64,000 nt of DNA, from NCBI RefSeq assembly GCF_009741735.1, contig NZ_WHOH01000003.1:124001-188000 (forward strand), given 5' to 3'. The stretch is from Lentibacillus sp. JNUCC-1. Its GTDB lineage: Bacteria > Bacillota > Bacilli > Bacillales > Amphibacillaceae. The position numbers and the translations under genes are program-made. The notes beneath the pieces were generated by a model. That model had not been told where the DNA came from and made no database searches. It was given only the letters and a program-made list of their open reading frames with translations. This document shows, piece after piece, positions 45,798 to 56,384 of the stretch. How positions within the stretch are numbered: the stretch's first letter is position 1; each line of letters opens with the position of its first letter.

Positions 45798-47095
45798 TTG
45801 ATCGGTATACCCGCCCTGAGATGGGGGCGATTTGGGAAGAGGACAACAAATACAAAGCTTGGCTGGAAGTGGAAGTCCTTGCCTGTGAAGCATGGGCCGA
45901 ACTGGGCGAAATACCTGCCGAAGACGTGAAAGCCATTCGGAAAAATGCTCAGTTTAATGTGGAGCGCATACAGGAAATTGAGGCAGAAACCCGCCATGAT
46001 GTCGTTGCCTTTACCCGGGCTGTTTCTGAGTCGCTCGGAGAAGAACGCAAATGGGTGCATTACGGCTTGACCTCGACAGATGTGGTTGACACAGCACTGT
46101 CTTACCAGTTGAAACAGGCGAACACCATTTTACGCAAAGATTTAGAACGGCTCTTGGATGTTTTGGCCCGTAAAGCTGTTGAACATAAACATACGGTCAT
46201 GATGGGGCGGACCCACGGCGTACACGGAGAGCCAACCACATTTGGCATGAAACTTGCTCTTTGGTACGAAGAAGTGAAACGTCAGCTGGAAAGGTTTGAA
46301 CTGGCGGCAGATCACATTGAATTCGGCAAGCTTTCAGGAGCTGTCGGCACATATGCTAATATCGACCCGTTTGTCGAGCAGTATGTGTGTGAACATCTCG
46401 GTTTAAAACCTGCCCCTGTCTCGACACAGACATTGCAGCGGGATCGCCATGCTTTTTACATCTCAACACTTGCCTTGATCGCCGGCACAATTGAAAAAAT
46501 GGCAGTGGAAGTTCGCCACCTGCAGCGGACAGAGGTACGGGAAGCTGAGGAGTTTTTTGCAAAAGGACAGAAAGGTTCTTCAGCGATGCCTCATAAACGG
46601 AACCCGATTGGGTCGGAAAACATGGCTGGCATGGCCCGTGTTCTCCGCGGCCATATGATCACAGCACATGAAAACATCGCACTCTGGCATGAGCGGGATA
46701 TCTCCCATTCATCTGCAGAGCGGATTATTTTGCCGGATACAACAATTGGACTCAATTACATGCTCAACCGGTTTACGCGCATCATTGATCAGCTCACTGT
46801 TTTTCCGGAACGCATGCTGGAAAATGTCAATATGACGCATGGGGTCATCTTTTCTCAGCGTGTCTTGCTCACCTTGATTGACAAAGGCATGGCCCGTGAA
46901 ACGGCTTATGACATTGTTCAGCCGAAAGCCATGGAAGCCTGGGAAAAGGGTGTTTCGTTTAAAACACTGATTGAACAAGACCCAGCTGTACAAGCTCAGC
47001 TGTCACAGGAAGCGATTGATGACTGCTTTGATGTGACATACCATTTGAAAAATGTGGATGCCATTTTTGAACGTATTGGCCTCGCCGACAAATAA
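45794..47095 (+). CDS. purB: Adenylosuccinate lyase
   Basis: The 433-residue lyase acts twice in the purine pathway (SAICAR to AICAR and adenylosuccinate to AMP). The family signature [16 protein letters not shown] with the catalytic serine and [14 protein letters not shown] are present. It overlaps purK by 4 bp. In B. subtilis purC, purS and purQ come next; here purL starts after only 20 bp. Confidence 0.97.
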   Translation: MIDRYTRPEMGAIWEEDNKYKAWLEVEVLACEAWAELGEIPAEDVKAIRKNAQFNVERIQEIEAETRHDVVAFTRAVSESLGEERKWVHYGLTSTDVVDTALSYQLKQANTILRKDLERLLDVLARKAVEHKHTVMMGRTHGVHGEPTTFGMKLALWYEEVKRQLERFELAADHIEFGKLSGAVGTYANIDPFVEQYVCEHLGLKPAPVSTQTLQRDRHAFYISTLALIAGTIEKMAVEVRHLQRTEVREAEEFFAKGQKGSSAMPHKRNPIGSENMAGMARVLRGHMITAHENIALWHERDISHSSAERIILPDTTIGLNYMLNRFTRIIDQLTVFPERMLENVNMTHGVIFSQRVLLTLIDKGMARETAYDIVQPKAMEAWEKGVSFKTLIEQDPAVQAQLSQEAIDDCFDVTYHLKNVDAIFERIGLADK

Positions 47096-47115
47096 CACAT
47101 TGGGGGAAATCTGAT

Positions 47116-49335
47116 ATGACTGAACACCTTTTTCCGACACCTGAAACAATCGAACAGGACAAGCTTTACCTTGAAATGGGGCTTTCTGATGACGAATACC
47201 AAATGGTCAAAGACATTCTGAAGCGCCGTCCCAACTACACAGAGACTGGTTTATTTTCCGTTATGTGGTCCGAACATTGCAGCTACAAGACATCCAAACC
47301 GCTCTTGAAAAAGTTCCCTACTGAGGGCTCACACGTCCTACAGGGACCTGGAGAAGGTGCCGGAGTTGTTGATATTGGCGATAACCAGGCGATTGTCTTT
47401 AAAATCGAAAGCCATAATCACCCGTCAGCCGTTGAACCGTTTGAAGCAGCTGCGACGGGTGTGGGCGGTATTGCACGAGATGTCTTTTCCATGGGAGCCC
47501 GCCCAATTGCTGCCTTAAATTCGCTGCGGTTCGGAGAGCTGGAATCTGAACGCACGAAAGAATTGTTTACGGAAGTGGTGCGCGGCATCGCTCATTACGG
47601 CAACACGCTTGAAGTTCCGACGGTTGGCGGAGAAATTCAATTCGACGCCTGTTATGAAGAGAATCCTCTTGTCAATGCGATGGTGGTTGGTCTGCTTGAG
47701 CATAACGAGATGCAAAAGGGTGTCGCTGACGGCGTCGGCAACACGGTCATTTATGCCGGTGGTGCCACAGGACGTGACGGAATTCATGGGGCGACATTTG
47801 CGTCCGATGATTTAGCCGAGGATTCAGAAGAAAGCAGCTCAGCCGTTGCGATTGGCGATCCAGAACTGGAAAAACATCTGATTGAAGCGTGTCTCGAAGC
47901 CATCCATTCTGATGCGCTCATCGGCATGCAGGATATGGGAGCGGCCGGACTCACGTCTTCTGCCAGTGAAATGGCCAGTAAATCCGGAACAGGCATTGAA
48001 ATGCAGCTTGATCACGTACCACAGAAAGATACGGATATGAATGCTTATGAGCTGATGCTTTCTGAGTCTCAGGAGCGGATGCTGCTTGTTGTGAAAGAAG
48101 GCCGTGAAAAAGAAATCATTGATCTGTTTAATAAGCATGGAATCGAAGCCGTTACAGTCGGAAAAGTGATTGAAGAGCAGTCATTCCGTCTTGTGCATCA
48201 CGGTGAAGTGGTGGCAGACGTGCCGGTCGATGCCCTTGCAGAGGATGCACCTGTCTATCATTTGCCTGCAAAACAAGCTGCTTATTACGAGGAATTTCAA
48301 AAGATGGATGTCGCAGTTCCAGAAGTGAACGACGCCAGCGACATGCTGAAAAAGTTGCTCCAGCAGCCAACAATTGCATCTAAAGAGTGGGCATACAGCC
48401 AGTACGATGCGTTTGCCCGAGGCAATACAGAAGTGGGTCCTGGATCTGATGCCGGTGTTGTTAAGATTCCGGGTTATGACAAGGCAATTGCGATGACTAC
48501 AGATTGCAACGGCCGCTATATTTACCTTGATCCGGAAGCAGGCGGCAAAATTGCTGTCTCAGAAGCGGCTCGAAATCTCGTGGCTTCAGGTGCCAGACCT
48601 CTTGCATTGACAGATGGCCTTAATTACGGAAATCCTACCAATCCGGAAGTCTTTTGGCAGATGGAACAAAGCATTGACGGGATCAGTGCGGCTTGTCTTG
48701 CTCTGGAAACTCCTGTCATCAGCGGGAATGTATCACTTTATAATCAGTCAAACGGCGCTGCAATTCACCCGACGCCCATAATCGGCATGGTTGGTCTTTA
48801 TGAATCATTAGATCATATCACCCCGAGTCATTTTCAGGCTGCCGGAGATCTGATTTATGTAATAGGCGAAACAAAAGCGGAATTCGGTGGAAGTGAACTG
48901 CAGAAGATTGTAGACGGGGCGTATACCGGGCAGGCACCAAGCATTGATTTGGCAGTAGAAAAAACAAGGCAAACACTCCTTTTGCAAGCCATTCAAAATG
49001 GCCTCGTTGCTTCTAGTCACGATATTTCAGAAGGCGGACTTGGTGTTGCCTTGGCAGAAAGTGTGTTTTCAGATAAAGGGCTTGGGTTTGATGTTGCACT
49101 CAAAGGTGATCCGGTTGTTCAACTGTTCAGTGAAAGTCAGTCACGTTTCATTGTCAGCGTGAAACCAGAGCATCAAGAAGCCTTTGAGAACGGTATGGAA
49201 GACGCTGTGAACATCGGACGTGTTACAGATGATGGTCAGGTAAACGTCAGCGTAAATGGTGAACCGCACATCAATGAATCTGCAGAAACACTCAGTACGC
49301 TTTGGAAAAATGCCATTCCAGCAAAACTGAAATAA
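47116..49335 (+). CDS. purL: Phosphoribosylformylglycinamidine synthase, large subunit (short PurL type)
   Basis: The 739-residue enzyme forms FGAM from [41 protein letters not shown] and [16 protein letters not shown] are its ATP and substrate motifs. This short PurL has no glutaminase domain and in Bacillus works in a complex with PurS and PurQ. Neither gene is beside it. AAATCTGAT-ATG has a GGGGGAAA ribosome site. The 20-bp junction with purB suggests that purCSQ was deleted or relocated. Confidence 0.96.
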   Translation: MTEHLFPTPETIEQDKLYLEMGLSDDEYQMVKDILKRRPNYTETGLFSVMWSEHCSYKTSKPLLKKFPTEGSHVLQGPGEGAGVVDIGDNQAIVFKIESHNHPSAVEPFEAAATGVGGIARDVFSMGARPIAALNSLRFGELESERTKELFTEVVRGIAHYGNTLEVPTVGGEIQFDACYEENPLVNAMVVGLLEHNEMQKGVADGVGNTVIYAGGATGRDGIHGATFASDDLAEDSEESSSAVAIGDPELEKHLIEACLEAIHSDALIGMQDMGAAGLTSSASEMASKSGTGIEMQLDHVPQKDTDMNAYELMLSESQERMLLVVKEGREKEIIDLFNKHGIEAVTVGKVIEEQSFRLVHHGEVVADVPVDALAEDAPVYHLPAKQAAYYEEFQKMDVAVPEVNDASDMLKKLLQQPTIASKEWAYSQYDAFARGNTEVGPGSDAGVVKIPGYDKAIAMTTDCNGRYIYLDPEAGGKIAVSEAARNLVASGARPLALTDGLNYGNPTNPEVFWQMEQSIDGISAACLALETPVISGNVSLYNQSNGAAIHPTPIIGMVGLYESLDHITPSHFQAAGDLIYVIGETKAEFGGSELQKIVDGAYTGQAPSIDLAVEKTRQTLLLQAIQNGLVASSHDISEGGLGVALAESVFSDKGLGFDVALKGDPVVQLFSESQSRFIVSVKPEHQEAFENGMEDAVNIGRVTDDGQVNVSVNGEPHINESAETLSTLWKNAIPAKLK

Positions 49336-49357
49336 ATTAAAAAGCGAGGCATGAACA

Positions 49358-50736
49358 ATGTTTGGAATCTGGGGACACGAGAAAGCAGCAGAACTCACGT
49401 ATTACGGCATGCATGCCATGCAGCACCGGGGACAGGACGGAGCGGGTATTGCTGTCAGTGATAAGAAAACGATCAGATTGCACAAAGATACAGGCCTGGT
49501 CAATGACATCTTTGACCGCCCGCAGCTTGAGCGGTTGCCTGGTGAGCGTGCAATTGGTCATATCCATTATGTGACCCACAGTGACACCGGGTATGAGAAT
49601 GTTCAGCCTCATTTGTTTCATTCACATACCGGCAACATGGCTCTTGGTCATATCGGCAATATCATGAATTCGGATGAACTGCGGAGTGAGCTTGAGTGTG
49701 AAGGCAGTATTTTTCAAACCAAGTCAGACACAGAATTGCTTGCACATCTGATTAAACGGAATGGACAAGAACTCTCTGAAGAAACGGTCATATCGGCCCT
49801 TAAAAAAATGACCGGCGCCTACGCTTTTACAATTTTGACCGATGACAGAATGTATGTGGCGCTTGATCCTCATGGCATCCGACCCTTATCAATTGGACGG
49901 ATCGGATCTGCCTATGTGGTTGCATCTGAAACGTGTTCGTTTGATTTGATCGGGGCGACTTTCGAACGGGAAGTCCTGCCGGGTGAGCTGATTACCATTA
50001 CAGATGAAGGCATGACATCGGTCCGATTTGCCCTTAGGGAAAAACGGGCTTTATGTGGGATGGAATATGTTTATTTTTCCCGACCGGACAGTGATTTGAA
50101 CCATGTGAATGTGCACGCATCGAGAAAACGCATGGGCATTGAACTAGCAAGGGAAGCCTCGGTAGAAGCAGACGTTGTGACAGGCGTTCCGGATTCCTCG
50201 ATCTCAGCAGCCATTGGATATGCTGAAGAGGCTGGTCTGCCGTATGAAATGGGTTTGATTAAAAACCGTTATGTCGGACGGACGTTCATTAAACCGTCTC
50301 AAGAGTTAAGAGAGCAGGGCGTCAAGATGAAATTGTCCCCGGTCAGAGGCATTGTCGCCGGCAAACGTGTGATCATGATCGACGATTCCATTGTCAGAGG
50401 CACAACTTCCAGGCGGATCGTCCGAATGCTTAAAGAAGCCGGTGCGACAGAAGTCCATGTTCGAATCGCCTCACCCCCGTTACAAACCCGTGTTATTACG
50501 GAATTGATATGTCAACGAGGGAAGAACTGATTGCAGCGAACCAAACGGTCGAGGACATTGGGAAAGAAATCGGTGCAGACAGCATTGCTTACTTATCACC
50601 TGAAGGATTGGAGAAAGCCATTGTTAAGGATAAAACCATTCATCAGGGGATCTGCAAGGCGTGTTTTACAGGCAATTATCCGGTCACAACAGACACACTG
50701 GAACATTCTGCCGGCAATGAAAGCCGGACTAATTAG
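49358..50736 (+). pseudogene. purF: Amidophosphoribosyltransferase, N-terminally truncated and frameshifted
   Basis: The glutamine-PRPP amidotransferase homology begins at FGIWGHEKAAELTYYGMHAM; the propeptide and the EECGV block that provides the N-terminal nucleophile Cys are absent, and in-frame stops lie just upstream (TGA at 49352). PRPP motif VIMIDDSIVRGTTSRRIVRM is intact. The frame is lost near 50483-50485 (CAAAC); one more A would give [17 protein letters not shown], which continues in the second frame (to 50736) with the family's ACFTGNYPV tail. The encoded enzyme should lack glutaminase activity even if the frameshift is an error. Confidence 0.85.
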
Positions 50737-50754
50737 GGGAAAAGGTGGAGACAG

Positions 50755-51777
50755 ATGGCAGACTTATATAAAGAAGCCGGTGTCGATGTACACAAAGGCT
50801 ATGAAGCAGTCGAACGGATGAAAAAGCATATTGCCCGCACCAATCGTCCGGAAGTGATTGGAGACGTAGGTGCATTTGCCGGTCTTTTCAATATCGCATC
50901 GTTTAAATACGAGGAACCTGTTCTCGTATCTGGAACGGACGGTGTCGGCACAAAGCTGAAGCTCGCTTTTCAGTTGGACAAGCATGACACCATTGGCATT
51001 GACCTTGTGGCCATGTGTGTGAATGACATCGTCGCCCAAGGTGCTGATCCATTGTTTTTCCTTGACTACATTGCGTGCGGAAAGAACAATCCAGATATGA
51101 TCGAACAAATCGTGTCTGGTGTTTCAGAAGGATGTGTACAGTCTGGTGCAGCTTTAATAGGCGGCGAGACGGCTGAAATGCCGGGAATGTATGACGAGGA
51201 CACATATGACTTGGCGGGGTTTGCGGTCGGTATTGCAGATCGAAAAGCCCTCATTACAGGTGAAACAATTGCTCCCGGCGATACGATCATTGGTCTTGCC
51301 TCAAGCGGGATCCACTCAAACGGCTATTCGCTCGTCCGAAAGCTGGTTGAGGGTCTGGATCTGGACAAGCAGTACGATGGACTTGATCAAACGCTTGACC
51401 AAGAACTCCTCACGCCAACAAAATTATATGCTAAACCCATTGCTGCTTTGAAACAGGCCGTTACAATCAAAGGCATTGCCCATATTACCGGCGGCGGTTT
51501 TTATGAAAATCTCCCACGGATGATGCCAGAGGGAATGGGTGCTGAAATCAAACGTAACAGCTGGGAGATCCCTGGAATCTTTAACTTCCTGCAAAAACAA
51601 GGCGACGTGAGCGATGAAAATATGTTTGGCGTCTTTAATATGGGGATCGGGATGGCAATTGTCGTGGATGCAGCGGATAAAGATCAGGCATTGGAAGTCC
51701 TGCGGCAAAATGAGGAAACTGCATGTGTTTTGGGCACTGTCAGTCAAACGGAAGGCGTGGCTTTTATCGATGGCTAA
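50755..51777 (+). CDS. purM: Phosphoribosylformylglycinamidine cyclo-ligase
   Basis: The 340-residue AIR synthetase of the PurM/PurL-fold family has GTDGVGTKLKLAFQ, the ATP-binding ALIGGETAEMPGMY and GIAHITGGGFYENLPRM. Length fits the family (about 346). The ribosome site is AAAAGGTGG. Its end overlaps purN by 8 bp. Confidence 0.96.
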   Translation: MADLYKEAGVDVHKGYEAVERMKKHIARTNRPEVIGDVGAFAGLFNIASFKYEEPVLVSGTDGVGTKLKLAFQLDKHDTIGIDLVAMCVNDIVAQGADPLFFLDYIACGKNNPDMIEQIVSGVSEGCVQSGAALIGGETAEMPGMYDEDTYDLAGFAVGIADRKALITGETIAPGDTIIGLASSGIHSNGYSLVRKLVEGLDLDKQYDGLDQTLDQELLTPTKLYAKPIAALKQAVTIKGIAHITGGGFYENLPRMMPEGMGAEIKRNSWEIPGIFNFLQKQGDVSDENMFGVFNMGIGMAIVVDAADKDQALEVLRQNEETACVLGTVSQTEGVAFIDG

Positions 51778-52309
51778 TGTAAGAGCAGCCGTATTTGCTT
51801 CTGGAACAGGCAGTAATTTTCAAGCCATTGCAGCATGTCCTGACCTTGCTTGTGACGTGGCTTTGCTCGTCTGCGATCGGCCTGGAGCCGGCGTGATTGA
51901 TTTGGCTAAGAAGCTTGGCGTTCCGGCGTTTGTCATCAATCGTGACGATTTTGTCTCAAAGACAGATTTTGAAAAAGCAATATTAAGAGAGCTGGAAGTG
52001 TATAAGATTGATTGGGTGTTTCTGGCAGGCTATATGCGCCTGATCGGATCGGTTTTACTTGATGAATGGGAAGGACGGATCGTGAATATTCATCCGTCTT
52101 TATTGCCGGCTTTTCCGGGGAAAGATGGGATAGGAGATGCTTTCCGAGCAGGAGCCGCGGAGACAGGCGTAACCATTCATTATGTCGACAGCGGGATGGA
52201 CACCGGAGAAATCATTGCTCAAGAGAAGGTTCCCATCTTGCCTGAGGATACAGAGGTCACGTTAAAACAACGCATCCAGCAAGTGGAACATCGCCTTTAT
52301 CCCGAGTAA
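51770..52309 (+). CDS. purN: Phosphoribosylglycinamide formyltransferase, late frameshift
   Basis: The enzyme transfers formyl from 10-formyl-THF to GAR. ASGTGSNFQAIAA binds phosphate, and IVNIHPSLLPAFPGKDG and YVDSGMDTGEIIAQ carry the catalytic Asn, His and Asp. I use ATG 51770, overlapping the purM stop. The frame ends at 52309 after VEHRLYPE, but the +1 frame continues as VINQLVGGLR and stops at 52338, exactly like normal PurN tails. One missing base at about 52304 explains this. All catalytic residues are upstream of the shift, so activity may survive. Confidence 0.9.
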   Translation: MANVRAAVFASGTGSNFQAIAACPDLACDVALLVCDRPGAGVIDLAKKLGVPAFVINRDDFVSKTDFEKAILRELEVYKIDWVFLAGYMRLIGSVLLDEWEGRIVNIHPSLLPAFPGKDGIGDAFRAGAAETGVTIHYVDSGMDTGEIIAQEKVPILPEDTEVTLKQRIQQVEHRLYPE

Positions 52310-52430
52310 TCAATCAGCTTGTCGGTGGGCTGCGGTAGACAGAGAACATTGCGCTCCAACATCAAACACGCCTGCTCTTTTGAGTCGGGCATACATAATC
52401 TAACCATATTCTTTCCAAGGAGTTGACATA

Positions 52431-53963
52431 ATGAGAAAACGTGCATTGATGAGTGTTTCTGATAAAACGGGACTGGCCCCTTTTGCATCAGAACTCGCAG
52501 ATCTCGGCTATGAAATTGTATCAACAGGCGGCACATTGCGGACACTGCTAGACGCAGGTATTCCTGCCGTTCAGGTCGCGGATATCACAGGCTTCCCGGA
52601 AATTCTTGACGGACGTGTCAAAACACTTCATCCCTATATTCATGGCGGATTGCTTGCCAAACAAGATGACGAGAATCATATGGCACAGTTGAACGAAGGC
52701 GGAATTGAACCCTTTCAACTTGTCTGCGTGAATCTGTATCCGTTTAAAGAAACGCTGCAGCAATCTGAAGCTACCAGTGATGAGATGATCGAGCAAATCG
52801 ACATCGGTGGTCCGGCTATGTTAAGGGCTTCGGCTAAAAACTTCGCCAGCTTGACTGTCGTTGTGGATCCTGCTGATTATGATCAGGTGCTTGAACATCT
52901 TAAAAATAGTCCTGCCGACCTTGAGACACGGAAACGCCTAGCAGCAAAAGTTTTCAGTCATACGGCACACTATGACGCTATGATTGCGGGCTATTTCAAC
53001 GATCAGATCGGCAATGCATTTCCGGAGACGCTCACCGTGACATATGAAAAGTCGAGTACACTCAGATATGGTGAAAACCCGCACCAGGCAGCAGCTTTTT
53101 ATCAAACACCGATAGCACCTGAAAACAGCCTAGCACGTGCCAATCAGTTGAATGGCAAAGCACTTTCCTACAACAACATCCAGGACGCAGATGCCGCACT
53201 CGCCATGCTTCGTGAATATGAGGTGCCGGCAGCGGTTGCTGTGAAACATATGAATCCATGCGGAATTGGGTGTGGGGACGACTTAAATGAAGCGTTTGAA
53301 AAAGCATATAACAGTGACCCTGTCTCAATTTTTGGGGGAATTGTCGCTGTTAATCGTGAAGTCACTGCCGACCTCGCTGATCAGCTGTCTAAGATCTTCT
53401 TGGAAATAGTGATTGCGCCTCAGTTTACAGATGAAGCGCTGGCGATTTTAACGCAGAAAAAGAACATCCGGCTTTTAGAATTACCAATGACTGAACATGA
53501 GGAAAGGGAACACCTCTTAAAAAGTGTTACCGGTGGACTACTTGTTCAAGATGCAGATCAGCAACCCTTCAGCCGGGACGATGCGGTTTGTGTAACAGAT
53601 CGACAGCCGACTGAAGCAGAATGGGAAGATTTGATGTTTGCTTGGAAAGCAGTCAAGCATGTGAAGTCTAATGCGATCGTGCTGGCGAAAGATGGTCAGA
53701 CTATCGGAATTGGAGCAGGTCAGATGAACCGGGTCGGAGCGGCCAAGATTGCGCTTGAACAAGCAGAGGAGAAGGCTGAAGGCGCTGTAATGGGCTCAGA
53801 TGCATTTTTTCCGATGCCCGATACGGTGGAAACAGCCGCCGCAGCTGGGATTACAGCCATCATTCAACCAGGTGGGTCCAAGCGCGACCAGGACTCCATC
53901 GACGCCTGTAACACCCATGACATTGCTATGATCCACACCGGCATGCGTCATTTTAAACATTAA
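52431..53963 (+). CDS. purH: Bifunctional AICAR transformylase/IMP cyclohydrolase
   Basis: The 510-residue enzyme catalyses the last two steps to IMP. The N-terminal MGS-like cyclohydrolase (to about 195) begins KRALMSVSDKTGLAPFASEL and contains GRVKTLHPYIHGGLL. The transformylase part has YGENPHQAAAFY, VKHMNPCGIG and KSNAIVLAKDGQTIGIGAGQ. AAGGAG precedes ATG 52431. A MITE-like element lies between it and purD. Confidence 0.96.
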   Translation: MRKRALMSVSDKTGLAPFASELADLGYEIVSTGGTLRTLLDAGIPAVQVADITGFPEILDGRVKTLHPYIHGGLLAKQDDENHMAQLNEGGIEPFQLVCVNLYPFKETLQQSEATSDEMIEQIDIGGPAMLRASAKNFASLTVVVDPADYDQVLEHLKNSPADLETRKRLAAKVFSHTAHYDAMIAGYFNDQIGNAFPETLTVTYEKSSTLRYGENPHQAAAFYQTPIAPENSLARANQLNGKALSYNNIQDADAALAMLREYEVPAAVAVKHMNPCGIGCGDDLNEAFEKAYNSDPVSIFGGIVAVNREVTADLADQLSKIFLEIVIAPQFTDEALAILTQKKNIRLLELPMTEHEEREHLLKSVTGGLLVQDADQQPFSRDDAVCVTDRQPTEAEWEDLMFAWKAVKHVKSNAIVLAKDGQTIGIGAGQMNRVGAAKIALEQAEEKAEGAVMGSDAFFPMPDTVETAAAAGITAIIQPGGSKRDQDSIDACNTHDIAMIHTGMRHFKH

Positions 53964-53990
53964 ATTCTATCTATGTCATCTTAGTTGATA

Positions 53991-54602
53991 CAAACTGCGA
54001 ACTAATGAAAACTTGAATGACTGCTTCTGGCAACTAACCATAATGAGAGTATCGTGATTTGCGCTGCGGGAAGTCGCTTTAACTTTATCACAGCTCAAGT
54101 GCGACATCTGTTCAAGAAACCCACTTTCACAGTGTCTTCTAGCCGCGGGCACGGCCTCAGCCTCCTTGCCCCGGCAAGGGGTATGTCGACGTTGCCCGCA
54201 AAGGGCGGTTTTAGTCGACCCTCCTTAATGTACTCGCTGTGGGGTCTTCGGACTCGTGCTGTTCCCGCAGGAGTCGACTTCCCTCCGCTCCAATCACTCT
54301 ATGTAATTCAGAGGCTTGGACGGTTCTACTCACATAAGAGTTAGAGAATAACCTCTCATATCCAGCTCGGGGAAAACACGGAGACTCCCGTGGGAGCAAA
54401 AGCCTAGATGAGACCCCACAGCGCGCAGTAGGGGAAGGAAGGCTAAAACCGCGACGTCCTGTCGCAACGCCTTCATGACCCACATCCTGTGGGCCCGAGG
54501 CTCATCAGCGCCCACTGGACGCGGAGTGTTTTCCCCGAGCGGTTGCCAGTGGCAGCCATAAAATTCCAAATTAGATCTAACTAATTAGTTCGCAGTTTAC
54601 GG
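53991..54602. repeat. GC-rich MITE-like dispersed element, copy 3 (composite), inside the pur operon
   Basis: The outer ends are CAAACTGCGAACTAA (53991-54005) and TTAGTTCGCAGTTTACGG (54585-54602), good inverted repeats. Two GC-rich modules lie inside. The first (54050-54300) matches copy 2. The second (54360-54560) is a reverse-oriented relative of copy 1, with GGGAAAACACGGAGACTCCC, GCGACGTCCTGTCGCAACG and CCACATCCTGTGGGCCCGAGG. The about 610-bp unit separates purH from purD without a gene. Confidence 0.82.
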
Positions 54603-54678
54603 AAACGGTGTCTTAGTAGATACCAACGGAGATATATAAGAAGAAAATCATTCATTTTTTAAAAAAGGGGTTGGTCTG

Positions 54679-55914
54679 ATGAATGTACTTGTGATTGGTA
54701 AGGGGGGCAGGGAGCATGCGCTGGTTCAGAAGCTGTCGGAAAGTCCAATGGTGGATGAACTTTATGCTGCCCCGGGAAATGCAGGCATAACAGAAGCGAC
54801 GTGTGTGGATATCGTTGAAACGGATATTGATGGCTTGATCGCTCTAGTCCATAGCAAAGACATCGGTATGACCATTGTGGGCCCCGAAGCCCCGCTTGAA
54901 CTGGGAATTGCTGACCGGTTTCACGAAGCAGGATTGAAGGTATTTGCCCCAACCCAAAAAGCGGCACTTCTGGAAGGCAGCAAGAGCTATGCCAAAGCGT
55001 TCATGCAGCGCCATGAAATTCCCTCAGCAGCTTATGCGACATTTTCAGACCCTGAAGCAGCAAAGGATTATATTCAAGCACAAGGTGTCCCAATTGTCGT
55101 GAAAGCGGACGGACTTGCAGCGGGAAAAGGCGTTGTTGTGGCTGAAACGACCGAAGAAGCCATTGAGGCCGTTGATGATATGCTGGTCAACAAACGGTTT
55201 GCTGATGCTGGTGCCACTGTCGTCATCGAAGAATTTATGGAAGGGAAAGAGTTTTCTTTGATGGCCTTTGTAAATGGCAAGGACGTTTATCCAATGATCA
55301 CAGCCCGTGACCACAAGCGCGCCTACAACCAGGATAAAGGCCCAAACACTGGAGGTATGGGCGGCTATGCACCTGTTCCAGATGTGAGTGCTGAAGATCT
55401 GACATTCAGCTATGAACACATCCTGCAAAAAACGGCTGACGGACTCATTGCGGAAGGCCGCTCTTTCACGGGTGTTTTGTACGCCGGTCTCATGATGACT
55501 CAAGAAGGTCCGAAAGTCATTGAGTTTAACACACGTTTCGGCGATCCCGAAACACAAATCATTTTGCCGCTTATGAAAAATGATTTGTTGCAGGTCTTTG
55601 AAGATGTGTTGGCTGGAAAAGATCCTGAACTTGAGTGGGAAGATCAAGCTTCTGTTGGGGTGGTTCTTGCTGCAAACGGTTATCCAGAAGCATACAAAAA
55701 AGGCATGCCAATCCCGCAAATCAATGGTAATGTCTATACAGCCTATGCCGGGGTTGCTGGGACAGACGAGCAGCTTGTGGCAAACGGCGGGCGCGTTCTT
55801 CTCGTTGGAGCCAAAAACGATACTGCTCCAGAAGCCGCAAAAACCGTGTACCAAGCACTCAAACAAATTGATAACAACACAGACTACTTTTACCGAACTG
55901 ACATTGGTTTATAG
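54679..55914 (+). CDS. purD: Phosphoribosylamine-glycine ligase
   Basis: The 411-residue ATP-grasp ligase makes GAR. VLVIGKGGREHALVQKLSES, GPEAPLELGIADRF and KADGLAAGKGVVVAE are typical, with the metal site EFNTRFGDPETQ. The ribosome site is AAAAAGGGG. Unlike in B. subtilis it is 715 bp from purH, so its expression depends on readthrough of the repeat element or an own promoter. Confidence 0.96.
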   Translation: MNVLVIGKGGREHALVQKLSESPMVDELYAAPGNAGITEATCVDIVETDIDGLIALVHSKDIGMTIVGPEAPLELGIADRFHEAGLKVFAPTQKAALLEGSKSYAKAFMQRHEIPSAAYATFSDPEAAKDYIQAQGVPIVVKADGLAAGKGVVVAETTEEAIEAVDDMLVNKRFADAGATVVIEEFMEGKEFSLMAFVNGKDVYPMITARDHKRAYNQDKGPNTGGMGGYAPVPDVSAEDLTFSYEHILQKTADGLIAEGRSFTGVLYAGLMMTQEGPKVIEFNTRFGDPETQIILPLMKNDLLQVFEDVLAGKDPELEWEDQASVGVVLAANGYPEAYKKGMPIPQINGNVYTAYAGVAGTDEQLVANGGRVLLVGAKNDTAPEAAKTVYQALKQIDNNTDYFYRTDIGL

Positions 55915-55923
55915 AAATTGAAA

Positions 55924-55968
55924 TATAGAGAGATCCAGTCCATTACACGACAGGATCTCTTTTTTCTT
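55924..55968 (+). terminator. Rho-independent terminator of the pur operon
   Basis: AGAGATCCAGTCC...GACAGGATCTCTTTTTT hairpin with T-run 12 bp after purD. Confidence 0.85.
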
Positions 55969-56011
55969 AGGCTTTTTGTATAGATTGTTGCTATTGATTA
56001 ACACACAGTAT

Positions 56012-56215
56012 CCGTAGACTGCGAACTAAGTGAGGACGTTATGACTGTTATGACTGCCTCGCCCCACCGATCTCCGGGAAAACACTGTGCTTTCCATGGG
56101 CGCTGCTGAGCCTCCTCGCGCTGCGCGCTGTGGGGTCTCACCGAGGCTTTTGCTCCCATAGGAGTCTCCGTGTTTTCCCGGAGCTCGGTGAAAATAAGTA
56201 TTATACATTTTAATT
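56012..56215. repeat. GC-rich dispersed element, copy 4
   Basis: The left end CCGTAGACTGCGAACTAA (56012-56029) is the same terminal sequence as in copies 1-3. The interior (GGGCGCTGCTGAGCCTCC, GCTGCGCGCTGTGGGGTC, GGAGTCTCCGTGTTTTCC) matches copy 1 and the second half of copy 3. No matching right end is visible before 56220, so it may be truncated. Confidence 0.7.
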
Positions 56216-56384
56216 TAGCACGTAATTTTCCATTATAAAAATTAGGTGTATTTAAAGCGAAAAAGTTATACTGCAGGAACGAGACGCAATGTTAAGGCTT
56301 GGACAGGACTGATTGAGAGAGTGTAATGGTTCAAATGCAATTATGTACAGAGCCGTCCAAGCCATAAAATTAAATAGGGTGATT

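Noticed and set aside
54211..54569. Minus-strand frames in the element between purH and purD
   Set aside because: They lie in GC-rich palindromic repeat sequence found at other sites; no ribosome site and no known domain.
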